Both the position numbers and the translations under genes were made by a program. A DNA stretch of 43,138 bases. Origin: Firmicutes bacterium UBA3572 (GTDB taxonomy: Bacteria; Bacillota; Desulfotomaculia; Desulfotomaculales; Desulforudaceae). The stretch is from positions 1-43,138 of the forward strand of contig DFNH01000003.1 of the NCBI GenBank assembly GCA_002375985.1, written 5' to 3'. Of this stretch, positions 1-7,333 are shown one piece after another. Within the stretch, counting starts at the first letter, position 1, and every line of letters starts with the position of its first letter. Under the pieces are notes generated by a model. That model saw nothing but the letters and a program-made list of their open reading frames with translations. It was not told the DNA's origin and did no database searches.

Positions 1-35
1 TGGGCGCCGGCGTGGTCACGGCGATCAAGCAGTAG
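1..35 (+). CDS. tuf: Elongation factor Tu, C-terminal end (partial)
   Basis: The first 35 bases encode a C-terminus reading GAGVVTAIKQ followed by TAG. This matches the GAGVV(T)xI ending of bacterial EF-Tu, the GTPase that delivers aminoacyl-tRNA to the ribosome. The rest of the gene lies outside the window. A tuf gene directly before rpsJ is the usual junction of the str and S10 operons, which supports the call despite the short fragment. Confidence 0.8.
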   Translation, partial: GAGVVTAIKQ

Positions 36-51
36 GCAGGAGGTTTTTTCG

Positions 52-360
52 ATGCAAAGGCAGAAGATCCGGATCCGGCTCAAGGCGTTCGACCACAATA
101 TGCTGGATCAGTCGGCCCAGAAAATAGTGGAAACGGTCCGGAGAACGGGTGCCGACGTTGCCGGCCCCGTTCCGCTGCCGACCGAAAAAGAGATCTACAC
201 GATCCTGCGTTCACCACACAAGGATAAGGACTCGCGGGAGCAATTTGAGATTCGGACCCACAAACGGTTGATCGATATCCTGGAACCGACGCCTAAAACG
301 GTGGATGCCTTGATGCGTCTGGATTTGCCAGCCGGGGTTGACATCGAGATCAAGCTTTAG
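52..360 (+). CDS. rpsJ: 30S ribosomal protein S10
   Basis: 102 residues, the normal S10 length, starting at ATG 52 behind AGGAGG at 38-43. The family pattern is visible from the N-terminal KIRIRLKAFDH through the internal GPVPLPTEKE loop to a C-terminus rich in acidic and hydrophobic residues. S10 sits in the 30S head and, as NusE, also joins antitermination complexes with NusB. It is the first gene of the S10 cluster, 16 bases after the tuf stop codon. Confidence 0.98.
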   Translation: MQRQKIRIRLKAFDHNMLDQSAQKIVETVRRTGADVAGPVPLPTEKEIYTILRSPHKDKDSREQFEIRTHKRLIDILEPTPKTVDALMRLDLPAGVDIEIKL

Positions 361-442
361 ATACCGGGTTGTTAGTAGAGAAATCACAGTCAGGGGGGGC
401 GCGGGGCCAGAAGGTGGCCTGACCCCCGGGGAGGTGTAGCAG

Positions 443-1072
443 ATGGCGAAGGGAATCCTCGGCCGCAAATTGGGAATGAGCCAGTTCTTTACTCCCGAAG
501 GCGTGGTGGTGCCAATCACGCTGATCGAGGCTGGACCTTGCGTTGTGGTGCAAAAGAAGACGGCCGACACAGATGGTTACACAGCGGTACAGTTGGGGTT
601 TCAGGAAGAGCCGGAAAGAAAGATGAATAAGCCCCTTCTGGGGCATTTCCGCCGCGCCGGCACGGCTCCAATGCGTTACCTGCGTGAATTGCGTACGGAA
701 GACGTGGACCGTTACCAGGTGGGGCAGGTAATTAAGGCCGATCTATTTGCTCCGGGCGATAAGGTGGATGTCACCGGGACCTCCAAGGGCAAGGGTTTTG
801 CCGGGGGGATCAAGCGGCACGGTTTCCAGCGCGGCCCCATGGGCCACGGCTCCAAGTACCACCGCCGGCCTGGCGCCGCGGGAGCCAAAGGCCCGGCGCG
901 TGTATTCAAGGGCCGGAAGATGCCGGGACGCCTGGGCGGGGTCCGGGTGACCATCCAGGGTCTGGAAGTTGTCACGGTGGATCCCGAAAGAAATCTTTTG
1001 GCCGTAAAAGGAGCGGTTCCGGGACCCCGGGGGGCCCTCCTTTTGGTGAAAGAAGCCGTCAAGGCCCGGTAG
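443..1072 (+). CDS. rplC: 50S ribosomal protein L3
   Basis: 209 residues, full length. It begins MAKGILGRKLGMSQFF, the standard L3 start, behind GGGGAGG at about 429-435. The glycine- and basic-rich central extension (GTSKGKGFAGGIKRHGF, then GPMGHGSKYHRRPG) is the loop that reaches towards the peptidyl transferase centre. L3 is a primary 23S rRNA binder in early 50S assembly. A spacer of 200 bases, unusually long for this operon, separates it from rplD. Confidence 0.98.
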   Translation: MAKGILGRKLGMSQFFTPEGVVVPITLIEAGPCVVVQKKTADTDGYTAVQLGFQEEPERKMNKPLLGHFRRAGTAPMRYLRELRTEDVDRYQVGQVIKADLFAPGDKVDVTGTSKGKGFAGGIKRHGFQRGPMGHGSKYHRRPGAAGAKGPARVFKGRKMPGRLGGVRVTIQGLEVVTVDPERNLLAVKGAVPGPRGALLLVKEAVKAR

Positions 1073-1272
1073 TAGGCCGGGAAGGCGGCGGGGTTTAACC
1101 GTGCCATATATATCTGGGGTTGCTGAACTTTGGAGTGGAGAGTTCCGAGGCCGCGAAAAGCAAGCGTGGCAAGGCTAGCCAGCGGGGCGTGCCGGGCGGC
1201 ACGTGACGCGGGACGGCGGGCCTGACGCAGTGAGGCAGAGTTTGGCAGCGGCCGCCAAAGGAGGTAACAGTA
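1073..1272 (+). other. Unusually long rplC-rplD spacer with small hairpins
   Basis: Most gaps in this operon are 0-30 bases; this one is 200. No convincing gene is seen. It holds short inverted repeats, including CGTGCC/GGCACG around 1187-1203 and TGGC/GCCA nearby, and ends in the rplD ribosome binding site (AAAGGAGG, 1257-1264). It lacks the GTCGTC arms and GGAATG hairpin of the repeats at 5985 and 11528, so it is probably not the same element. A leader structure or an old insertion are both possible. Confidence 0.4.
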
Positions 1273-1896
1273 GTGCCTAAAGCAGCTGTTTATAACGTTG
1301 AGGGAGAGCAGGTGGGTGAAATTGAACTGAACGACGCCCTCTTCGGTCAGCCGGTCCATGCGGCCGTGTTGCACGAAGTAGTCTTGATGCAGCTTGCCAA
1401 CCGCCGCCGCGGCACCCACGACACCAAGACCCGGGCCGAGGTTCGGGGAGGCGGCCGCAAACCCTGGCGCCAGAAGGGTACCGGACGGGCGCGCCACGGA
1501 TCGATACGGTCGCCGATCTGGCGCGGGGGCGGAATCGTATTCGGCCCTCATCCGCGGGATTACAGCTTCCAGGTACCCAAGAAAGTCAAGCGGCTGGCCC
1601 TGAAATCGGCGCTGTCGGCCAAAGCGGCCGAAGGCCGGATTGTGGTGCTGGATGTGCTGGAGTTGGCGGAACCAAAGACCAAGGATATGGTGCGCATCCT
1701 GGACAATCTCAAGGCTACCGACGGTGCGCTGGTGGTTACGGCCGACCGGGACGCCAATGTAGAAAAGTCGTCCCGGAATATCCCGGGAGTCAAGTCCCTG
1801 GAGGCGCGGCAGCTCAACGTGTATGATCTGCTGGACCACCCCAACCTGATCCTGACCAGGGATGCGCTGGCCCGCGTCGAGGAGGTGTTCGCCTAA
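1273..1896 (+). CDS. rplD: 50S ribosomal protein L4
   Basis: 207 residues with a GTG start 8 bases after AAAGGAGG. The diagnostic L4 loop is clear (RRRGTHDTKTRAEVRGGGRKPW, then KGTGRARHGSIRSPIWRGGG); this extended loop lines the peptide exit tunnel. L4 binds 23S rRNA early in assembly. Its stop codon directly abuts the rplW start, so the two are probably translationally coupled. Confidence 0.98.
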   Translation: MPKAAVYNVEGEQVGEIELNDALFGQPVHAAVLHEVVLMQLANRRRGTHDTKTRAEVRGGGRKPWRQKGTGRARHGSIRSPIWRGGGIVFGPHPRDYSFQVPKKVKRLALKSALSAKAAEGRIVVLDVLELAEPKTKDMVRILDNLKATDGALVVTADRDANVEKSSRNIPGVKSLEARQLNVYDLLDHPNLILTRDALARVEEVFA

Positions 1897-2184
1897 ATGA
1901 AATACGCCCACGATATCTTGCGCAGGCCTTTGATTTCGGAAAAATCAATGTCGTTGACCGAAGGGAACAAGTACACCTTCATCGTTGATCCCCGGGCGAA
2001 CAAGACCGAAATCAAGCGGGCGGTCGAGGAGATCTTTAAGGTAAAAGTCGTCAAGGTTAACACCATCCGGGTCAAGGGTAAACGGGTGCGCCGGCGGAAC
2101 ATTGTCGGCCGAAAGCCGGAAACCAAGAAGGCCATTGTGACGCTGCGGCCCGGCGATAAAATTGAGATTTTTGAAGGCGTGTAA
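1897..2184 (+). CDS. rplW: 50S ribosomal protein L23
   Basis: 95 residues, typical L23 length. The ATG follows the rplD TAA with no gap. Family landmarks are DILRRPLISEKSM near the start, VKVVKVNTIRVKGK in the middle, and the KKAIVTLRPGDKIEIFEG end. L23 lies at the mouth of the exit tunnel and is a docking point for trigger factor and SRP. Confidence 0.98.
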   Translation: MKYAHDILRRPLISEKSMSLTEGNKYTFIVDPRANKTEIKRAVEEIFKVKVVKVNTIRVKGKRVRRRNIVGRKPETKKAIVTLRPGDKIEIFEGV

Positions 2185-2196
2185 GGAGGCATAGGA

Positions 2197-3024
2197 ATGG
2201 CCACCAAAAAGTACAAGCCTACTTCTCCGGGGCGCCGTTTTGTGACCGTATCCGATTTTCAGGAAATCACGGCAGTGGAGCCGGAAAAATCGCTGCTCCG
2301 TCCGCTTAAGAAGCGGGGCGGCCGCAACCAACAGGGCCGTATCACGGTGCGGCACCGTGGCGGCGGTCATAAGCGGCTCTACCGGGTGATTGATTTTAAA
2401 AGGGATAAGGACGGGGTGCCGGGCCGGGTGGCGTCTATTGAGTACGACCCCAACCGCTCGGCGAATATTGCCCTGATCAACTACGCCGACGGCGAAAAGC
2501 GGTATATCATCGCCCCGGCCGGTTTGCAGGTGGGGCAGGAGATAATGTCGGGCCCCCAGGCGGACATCAAGGTGGGTAATGCTTTGCCGCTGCGGAACAT
2601 TCCGGCGGGTGTGCTGATTCACAACCTGGAACTCTATCCCGGACAGGGAGGTAAGATGATCCGTGCGGCGGGTGGCGCCGCCCAGTTGATGGCCAAGGAA
2701 GGGGATTATGCCCACGTACGACTTCCTTCGGGCGAGGTACGTCTCTTTCACCTGGATTGCCGTGCCACTATCGGCCAGGTAGGTAACGTAGAGCACGAGA
2801 ATATCGTGATCGGTAAGGCTGGACGTTCCCGCTGGCTGGGCATCCGGCCAACGGTCCGCGGCGTGGTTATGAACCCGGTGGACCATCCCCACGGCGGCGG
2901 CGAGGGCCGGTCCCCGATCGGCCGCAACCCCGTAACGCCCTGGGGTAAACCGGCTCTGGGGGCCAAGACCCGCAAGCGGAAAAAAGCCAGCGATCGGCTG
3001 ATTGTCAAGCGGCGTTCGGAGTAG
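2197..3024 (+). CDS. rplB: 50S ribosomal protein L2
   Basis: 275 residues, full length, with AAGGAGG about 7 bases before the ATG. It carries the basic N-terminal segment, the HRGGGHKRLYRVIDFKR motif, and the conserved C-terminal NPVDHPHGGGEGRSPIGR region, whose histidine lies close to the peptidyl transferase centre. L2 is needed for subunit association and is among the most conserved ribosomal proteins. Confidence 0.99.
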   Translation: MATKKYKPTSPGRRFVTVSDFQEITAVEPEKSLLRPLKKRGGRNQQGRITVRHRGGGHKRLYRVIDFKRDKDGVPGRVASIEYDPNRSANIALINYADGEKRYIIAPAGLQVGQEIMSGPQADIKVGNALPLRNIPAGVLIHNLELYPGQGGKMIRAAGGAAQLMAKEGDYAHVRLPSGEVRLFHLDCRATIGQVGNVEHENIVIGKAGRSRWLGIRPTVRGVVMNPVDHPHGGGEGRSPIGRNPVTPWGKPALGAKTRKRKKASDRLIVKRRSE

Positions 3025-3045
3025 AAAGATTAAGGGGGTAATAAA

Positions 3046-3330
3046 ATGGGTCGGTCACTGAAAAAAGGACCTTACTGCAGTCCGAAGCTTCTGGCCCGGA
3101 TCGAGGAAATGAACCGCAGGGGCGAAAAGCGGGTCATCAAGACCTGGTCGCGCCGGTCGACCATCTTCCCCCAGATGATCGGCCACACCATCGCCGTGCA
3201 TGACGGGCGTAAACACGTTCCGGTGTACATCACCGAGGAAATGGTCGGACACAAGCTGGGCGAGTTTGCGCCTACGCGGACCTTCCGGGGGCACGGGCAT
3301 CATACCGAGAGATCTACGGCGTTGAAGTAA
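3046..3330 (+). CDS. rpsS: 30S ribosomal protein S19
   Basis: 94 residues, normal for S19. It starts MGRSLKKGPYC and has the conserved TWSRRSTIFPQMIGHTIAVHDG and GHKLGEFAPTRTFRGH segments. S19 forms a complex with S13 in the 30S head near the A site. It sits between rplB and rplV, as in nearly all bacteria. Confidence 0.98.
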   Translation: MGRSLKKGPYCSPKLLARIEEMNRRGEKRVIKTWSRRSTIFPQMIGHTIAVHDGRKHVPVYITEEMVGHKLGEFAPTRTFRGHGHHTERSTALK

Positions 3331-3343
3331 GGGGGTTGTCTTT

Positions 3344-3685
3344 GTGGAAGTAAAAGCGGTTGCCAGGTATGTCCGTTTGTCACCCCCGAAGGTCCGTCGG
3401 GTGGTGGATCTGGTACGGGGCAAGAGCGTGGACGAGGCGCTGGCCATTCTCCAATTTACACCTCAACGCGGGGCCAAAGCCGTGGCGAAGGTGATCAAAT
3501 CGGCCGTAGCTAACGCCGAGCACAACCACAATGCCGTCCGGAACGAGCTTTTCATCGTCAGGGCCTACGTGGATCAGGGACCGTCCCTGAAACGCTGGCG
3601 GCCCCGGGCTTATGGCCGCGCCAACCTGATCAAGCATCGCACGAGCCACATCACCATAGTGGTCAGCGACGGAAAGGGGGGATAG
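3344..3685 (+). CDS. rplV: 50S ribosomal protein L22
   Basis: 113 residues with a GTG start behind AAGGGGG. It contains the typical helix (VRLSPPKVRRVVDLVRGKS) and the long beta hairpin with RPRAYGRAN that lines the exit tunnel, the region where macrolide-resistance changes occur. The TAG at 3683-3685 comes 3 bases before the preferred rpsC start. Confidence 0.98.
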   Translation: MEVKAVARYVRLSPPKVRRVVDLVRGKSVDEALAILQFTPQRGAKAVAKVIKSAVANAEHNHNAVRNELFIVRAYVDQGPSLKRWRPRAYGRANLIKHRTSHITIVVSDGKGG

Positions 3686-3688
3686 TTG

Positions 3689-4345
3689 GTGGGCCAAAAA
3701 GTTGACCCGAGAGGGCTGCGGCTTGGAATCGTTCGTGATTGGGACGCCAAGTGGTATGCCGATAAGAAAAACTTTTCCAACCTCCTTTTGGAAGATGTAA
3801 AGATCAGGGGGTTCATCAAGAAGAAGCTTTACAGTGCGGGTATCTCCCGGATCCATATCGAACGTACGGCTAATCGGGTGCGGATTGCCATCCATACCGC
3901 GAAGCCCGGGGTGGTGATCGGACGCGGTGGGTCCGAGGTGGAGATCCTGCGCAAGGAAATTGAGAAGTTGACGGGCCGGCAGGTCAGCATTAACATCGTG
4001 GAAGTGAGAACGCCGGAACTGGACGCCCAGTTGGTGGCCGAGAACGTGGCCGCCCAACTCGAGCGGCGCATTGCCTTTCGCCGGGCTATGAAACAGGCGG
4101 TGGGGCGGGCCATGAAGATGGGCGCCAAGGGCATCCGGATCGCCGTTGCCGGCCGGCTGGCTGGCGCGGAAATCGCCCGTACCGAATGGTATAGCGAAGG
4201 CAAAGTGCCTCTGCACACCCTGAGGGCGGACATTGACTACGGTTTTGCCGAAGCAAATACCACATACGGTAAGATCGGGGTCAAGGTCTGGATTTACAAG
4301 GGCGAGATTCTGCGCCAACGGGCTTCTCGTGAAGGAGGCAGGTAA
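3689..4345 (+). CDS. rpsC: 30S ribosomal protein S3
   Basis: 218 residues. The reading frame could open at TTG 3686, but GTG 3689 gives MGQKVDPRGLRLGI, the standard S3 N-terminus, and sits better behind the AAGGGGGG at 3674-3681. A KH domain with the GRGG motif (VVIGRGGSEVEIL) lies around residues 70-85, and the C-terminal S3 domain follows. S3 forms part of the mRNA entry channel and its helicase activity. Confidence 0.97.
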   Translation: MGQKVDPRGLRLGIVRDWDAKWYADKKNFSNLLLEDVKIRGFIKKKLYSAGISRIHIERTANRVRIAIHTAKPGVVIGRGGSEVEILRKEIEKLTGRQVSINIVEVRTPELDAQLVAENVAAQLERRIAFRRAMKQAVGRAMKMGAKGIRIAVAGRLAGAEIARTEWYSEGKVPLHTLRADIDYGFAEANTTYGKIGVKVWIYKGEILRQRASREGGR

Positions 4346-4347
4346 CT

Positions 4348-4779
4348 ATGTTGATGCCTAAGAGGGTAAAATTTAGAAAACAGCACCGGCCGGGTTTGGC
4401 GGGTAAGGCCAAGGGCGGAACCAAAATCCAGTTTGGCGATCTGGCTTTGCAGGCCCTTGAGCCGGCCTGGGTGACAAGCCGGCAAATCGAGGCGGCCCGT
4501 ATTGCTATGACCCGTCACGTCAAGCGTGGCGGTAAAGTTTGGATTCGAATTTTCCCCGACCGGCCGATCACGGCTAAACCGGCGGAGACGCGTATGGGCA
4601 AGGGCAAGGGCACGCCGGAATACTGGGTAGCCGTGGTTAAGCCAGGGCGGATCATTTTCGAAATCGCCGGGGTGCCGGAAGACATCGCGCGCGAGGCTTT
4701 ACGGCTTGCTTCCCACAAGCTGCCCTGTAAGACAAAAATCGTGAAGCGTCAGGAAGTGGGTGAGGCCGGTGAAAGTTAA
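4348..4779 (+). CDS. rplP: 50S ribosomal protein L16
   Basis: 143 residues starting MLMPKRVKFRKQHRPG, the hallmark L16 start, behind AAGGAGG. The conserved arginine-rich stretch, the KPAETRMGKGKGTPEYWVAVV motif and the SHKLPCKTKIV end are all present. L16 organises the tRNA binding sites of the 50S subunit. Its 3' end overlaps the start of rpmC by 11 bases, so the two are probably coupled. Confidence 0.98.
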   Translation: MLMPKRVKFRKQHRPGLAGKAKGGTKIQFGDLALQALEPAWVTSRQIEAARIAMTRHVKRGGKVWIRIFPDRPITAKPAETRMGKGKGTPEYWVAVVKPGRIIFEIAGVPEDIAREALRLASHKLPCKTKIVKRQEVGEAGES

Positions 4780-4972
4780 GGAGATGCGGGACTTGACCGA
4801 TGCCGAGCTGCGGAAAAAACTGGCCGATTCCAAGGACGAGTTGTTCAGGCTAAGGTTTCAAAGTGCAACCGGACAGCTCGACAACCCGATGAAAATTAAG
4901 GAGGTCAGGCGGCGTATTGCGCGCCTGAAGACCGTGATCCGGGAGCGCGAGTTGGGTATCAAACATGCGTAA
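4769..4972 (+). CDS. rpmC: 50S ribosomal protein L29
   Basis: 67 residues from GTG 4769 (MKVKEMRDLTDAEL), matching normal L29 starts. An upstream in-frame GTG at 4760 would only add three residues. The LRFQSATGQLDNPMKIKEVRR core and basic C-terminal helix are characteristic. L29 is a two-helix protein at the tunnel exit beside L23. The gene overlaps the end of rplP. Confidence 0.96.
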   Translation: MKVKEMRDLTDAELRKKLADSKDELFRLRFQSATGQLDNPMKIKEVRRRIARLKTVIRERELGIKHA

Positions 4973-4984
4973 GGGGGTTTCGCC

Positions 4985-5242
4985 GTGGAACGCGGAAGCC
5001 GTAAAGTGCGCATCGGCGTGGTTGTGAGCGATAAGATGGACAAAACGGTGGTCGTCGCCGTGGACTCTCTGGTCAAACATCCTCTTTACGGGCGCACCAT
5101 TCGTCGCACTAAAAAGTTTATGGCTGACGACCGGGAGAACCAGTGCCGCGTCGGTGATAAAGTCAAAATAATGGAAACACGCCCGTTATCCCGTCGCAAG
5201 CGTTGGCGGGTGACCGAGATTCTTGAACGGTCGCAGATCTAG
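4985..5242 (+). CDS. rpsQ: 30S ribosomal protein S17
   Basis: 85 residues with a GTG start behind AAGGGGG. It shows the OB-fold signature of S17: RIGVVVSDKMDKTVVVAVD, then HPLYGRTIRRTKKF, then VGDKVKIMETRPLSRRKRW. S17 is a primary 16S rRNA binder. It lies in the standard rpmC-rpsQ-rplN order. Confidence 0.98.
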   Translation: MERGSRKVRIGVVVSDKMDKTVVVAVDSLVKHPLYGRTIRRTKKFMADDRENQCRVGDKVKIMETRPLSRRKRWRVTEILERSQI

Positions 5243-5257
5243 AGGGAGGTGTAGGCC

Positions 5258-5626
5258 TTGATCCAGGTGGAGACCACGCTCAACGTCGCCGACAATACTG
5301 GCGCCAAAAAGTTGATGTGCATCCGGATCCTAGGCGCTTCTTTCCGGCGCTACGCCTCCGTCGGCGATATCATTGTGTGTTCGTGTAAAGAGGCGGCACC
5401 GGGCGGCTTGGTAAAAAAAGGTGACGTGGTAAAGGCCGTCGTGGTCAGAACCAAGAAGGAAATTAGGCGTCCCGACGGTTCTTACATCAAATTTGACGAA
5501 AATGCCGCCGTCGTGATCAAAGACGACAAGAGCCCGCGTGGAACGCGTATTTTTGGGCCGGTGGCTAGGGAGCTCCGGGAACGGGACTTCATGAAGATCA
5601 TTTCGCTGGCCCCGGAGGTGCTTTAG
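5258..5626 (+). CDS. rplN: 50S ribosomal protein L14
   Basis: 122 residues, the usual L14 length, with a TTG start 7 bases after GGGAGGTG. Family landmarks are MIQVETTLNVADNTGAK at the N-terminus, the KKGDVVKAVVVRTKKE strand and the C-terminal SLAPEVL. L14 sits at the intersubunit bridge and is the binding site of the silencing factor RsfS. Confidence 0.98.
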   Translation: MIQVETTLNVADNTGAKKLMCIRILGASFRRYASVGDIIVCSCKEAAPGGLVKKGDVVKAVVVRTKKEIRRPDGSYIKFDENAAVVIKDDKSPRGTRIFGPVARELRERDFMKIISLAPEVL

Positions 5627-5669
5627 GGAACGACTTGACGGGGGACACAGAAGAAACGAGGTGGTAGCC

Positions 5670-5984
5670 GTGAAGCTGAATGTGCGTAAGGGCGATAAAG
5701 TGGTCGTGATCACCGGGAAGGACGCCGGCAAGCAGGGCAAAATCATCGAAGTTGATCCCAAGCGTAACCGGGTAATCGTTGAAGGCGTGAACGTGGTCAA
5801 GCGGCACTCCCGACCGACCCGCAAGTTGCCCCAGGGCGGAATTCAGGAGAAGGAGGCGCCGATCAGCCGTTCTAACGTAATGCTGATCTGTGGGCGCTGT
5901 CATAAGCCGACCCGCGTGGGTAAGCGTATCCTGGACGACGGCAGTAAGGTCAGGATTTGCAAAAAATGTGGGGAAGCTCTGTAG
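5670..5984 (+). CDS. rplX: 50S ribosomal protein L24
   Basis: 104 residues from GTG 5670 (MKLNVRKGDKVVVITGKDAGK). An in-frame GTG at 5661 is possible but falls inside the ribosome binding site (GAGGTGG, 5658-5664). The KOW motif (GDKVVVITGKDAGKQGKI) and a C-terminal zinc-ribbon-like pattern (CGRCHKPTRVGK...CKKCG) are clear. L24 nucleates 50S assembly. A repeat element follows immediately. Confidence 0.97.
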   Translation: MKLNVRKGDKVVVITGKDAGKQGKIIEVDPKRNRVIVEGVNVVKRHSRPTRKLPQGGIQEKEAPISRSNVMLICGRCHKPTRVGKRILDDGSKVRICKKCGEAL

Positions 5985-6133
5985 CGGTCGTCGGTCGTCA
6001 GTCGGCGGACCGGCGGACCGGCGGACCGGCGGACCGGCGGAGGGAATGCGGCAAGCCGCATTCCATGATTGTGCGGTCGTCGATTGCCCCGAGGCGACGG
6101 GCCGACGCAGAGAGTGGACGGGTGGAATCGATT
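5985..6133 (+). repeat. Hairpin repeat element, copy A, in the rplX-rplE gap
   Basis: The segment opens with GTCGTC-type direct repeats, continues with 4.75 copies of an 8-base tandem GGCGGACC (6004-6041), then a perfect 10-base inverted repeat GGAATGCGGC/GCCGCATTCC with a 2-base loop (6043-6064), and ends with another GGTCGTCG arm at about 6074-6081. The layout matches the spacer at 11528-11624. It looks like a small non-coding dispersed element (REP- or MITE-like) that entered the operon without stopping it. No terminator T-run follows the hairpin. Confidence 0.65.
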
Positions 6134-6144
6134 AAGGGGGCTTG

Positions 6145-6693
6145 TTGAAGGTGTCAGAATTGAGGCAGAGGTACCAAGAGAAGGTAATCCCGGCTATGAT
6201 GGATAAATTTGGATACCGGAACGTAATGGAAGTCCCCCGGCTGGAAAAGGTTGTCATTAACGTAGGTCTGGGGGAGGCGATCCAGAACCCGAAGGCCATT
6301 GATGCCGCAATCGAGGATATCAGGACCATTACCGGCCAGCAGCCGGTGGTTACCAGGGCCAAAAAGTCGGTGGCGGCTTTCAAGGTGCGTCAGGGTATGC
6401 GTATCGGTGTGAAGGTCACCCTGCGTGGAGACCGGATGTACGATTTCGTGGAACGGCTAATCAGCGTGGCTCTGCCGCGGGTGCGCGATTTCCGCGGTAT
6501 TTCGCCCTGGTCCTTTGACGGGCGGGGCAATTACACGCTGGGTTTAAAAGAACAATTGATCTTTCCCGAAGTCAACTACGATAAGATCGACAAGGTCCGG
6601 GGTATGGAGATCACCCTGGTGACGACCGCCGAAAACGACGAAGAGGCGCGCGAGATGCTAAGACTGATGGGGATGCCCTTTAAACCCCACTAA
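6145..6693 (+). CDS. rplE: 50S ribosomal protein L5
   Basis: 182 residues from TTG 6145, which lies 4 bases after AAGGGGG (6134-6140). TTG 6142 and GTG 6151 are alternative starts. The L5 signature is complete: YQEKVIPAMMDKFGYRN, then LEKVVINVGLGEA, FKVRQGMRIGVKVTLRG, and GMEITLVTTAENDEEAREML at the end. L5 binds 5S rRNA and contacts P-site tRNA. The repeat element just upstream probably supplied the bases before its start. Confidence 0.97.
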   Translation: MKVSELRQRYQEKVIPAMMDKFGYRNVMEVPRLEKVVINVGLGEAIQNPKAIDAAIEDIRTITGQQPVVTRAKKSVAAFKVRQGMRIGVKVTLRGDRMYDFVERLISVALPRVRDFRGISPWSFDGRGNYTLGLKEQLIFPEVNYDKIDKVRGMEITLVTTAENDEEAREMLRLMGMPFKPH

Positions 6694-6708
6694 CAAGGAG
6701 GGCGGATA

Positions 6709-6894
6709 ATGGCCAGAAAAGCCTTAATCAACAAAGCCAAGCGGACGCCGAAGTTTCAGGTACGGCAGTATAACCGGTGCCAGCTTTGCGGCCGGCCGCG
6801 AGCGTACATGCGCAAGTTCGGCGTTTGCCGTATTTGCTTCCGGATGCTTTGCTACCAAGGGCATATACCCGGCGTACGTAAGGCCAGCTGGTAA
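6709..6894 (+). CDS. rpsN: 30S ribosomal protein S14, zinc-binding type
   Basis: 61 residues, the short zinc-containing form (type Z). Two CxxC pairs (CQLC and CRIC) bind the zinc, and the C-terminal GHIPGVRKASW is typical. The ATG follows AAGGAGG by 6 bases. S14 is assembled late into the 30S head. A zinc-free copy, if present in this genome, is not in the window. Confidence 0.98.
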   Translation: MARKALINKAKRTPKFQVRQYNRCQLCGRPRAYMRKFGVCRICFRMLCYQGHIPGVRKASW

Positions 6895-6909
6895 GGAGGT
6901 GGTTGGGTA

Positions 6910-7305
6910 ATGTTGACCGATCCGGTTGCGGATTACCTCACACGTATCCGAAACGCAAATATCGCCTTTCATGATACCGTCGAGATTCCGGCTTCGAGAA
7001 TGAAGAAGGCGCTTACCGAGATTTTGAAACAAGAAGGTTTTATCAGGGGTTTTGAACTGGTGGACGACGGGAAGCAGGGCAAGATCCGGATTTACCTGAA
7101 GTACGGCAAGGGTAAGGAACGGGTGATCACCGGTTTGAAGCGTATCTCCAAGCCGGGACTTCGGGTCTATGTGGGTAAGGATGAGATTCCGCGCGTACTT
7201 GGTGGTCTCGGCATCGCGATTTTGTCCACGTCCAAGGGGATTATGACCGACAAGGAGGCCCGCAAACAGGGCGTAGGCGGCGAGGTTATTTGTTACATTT
7301 GGTAG
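6910..7305 (+). CDS. rpsH: 30S ribosomal protein S8
   Basis: 131 residues. It begins MLTDPVADYLTRIRNAN, the usual S8 opening, and ends with the conserved STSKGIMTDKEARKQGVGGEVICYIW. The start follows AAGGAGG at 6893-6899. S8 is a primary 16S rRNA binder and in some bacteria a translational repressor of this operon; no such control can be seen here. Confidence 0.98.
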   Translation: MLTDPVADYLTRIRNANIAFHDTVEIPASRMKKALTEILKQEGFIRGFELVDDGKQGKIRIYLKYGKGKERVITGLKRISKPGLRVYVGKDEIPRVLGGLGIAILSTSKGIMTDKEARKQGVGGEVICYIW

Positions 7306-7333
7306 TGTGCACCGGGAGGTGAAGTAAGAGCAG

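Noticed and set aside
712..1911. 399-codon minus-strand ORF across rplC and rplD
   Set aside because: It is antisense to two certain ribosomal genes, has no binding site, and is low-complexity (Arg/Pro/Ala-rich) as expected from GC-rich shadow frames. The same applies to the other long antisense frames in 1-15.8 kb.
5985..6041. CRISPR array
   Set aside because: The repeats are direct tandem 8-mers without unique spacers of the right length.
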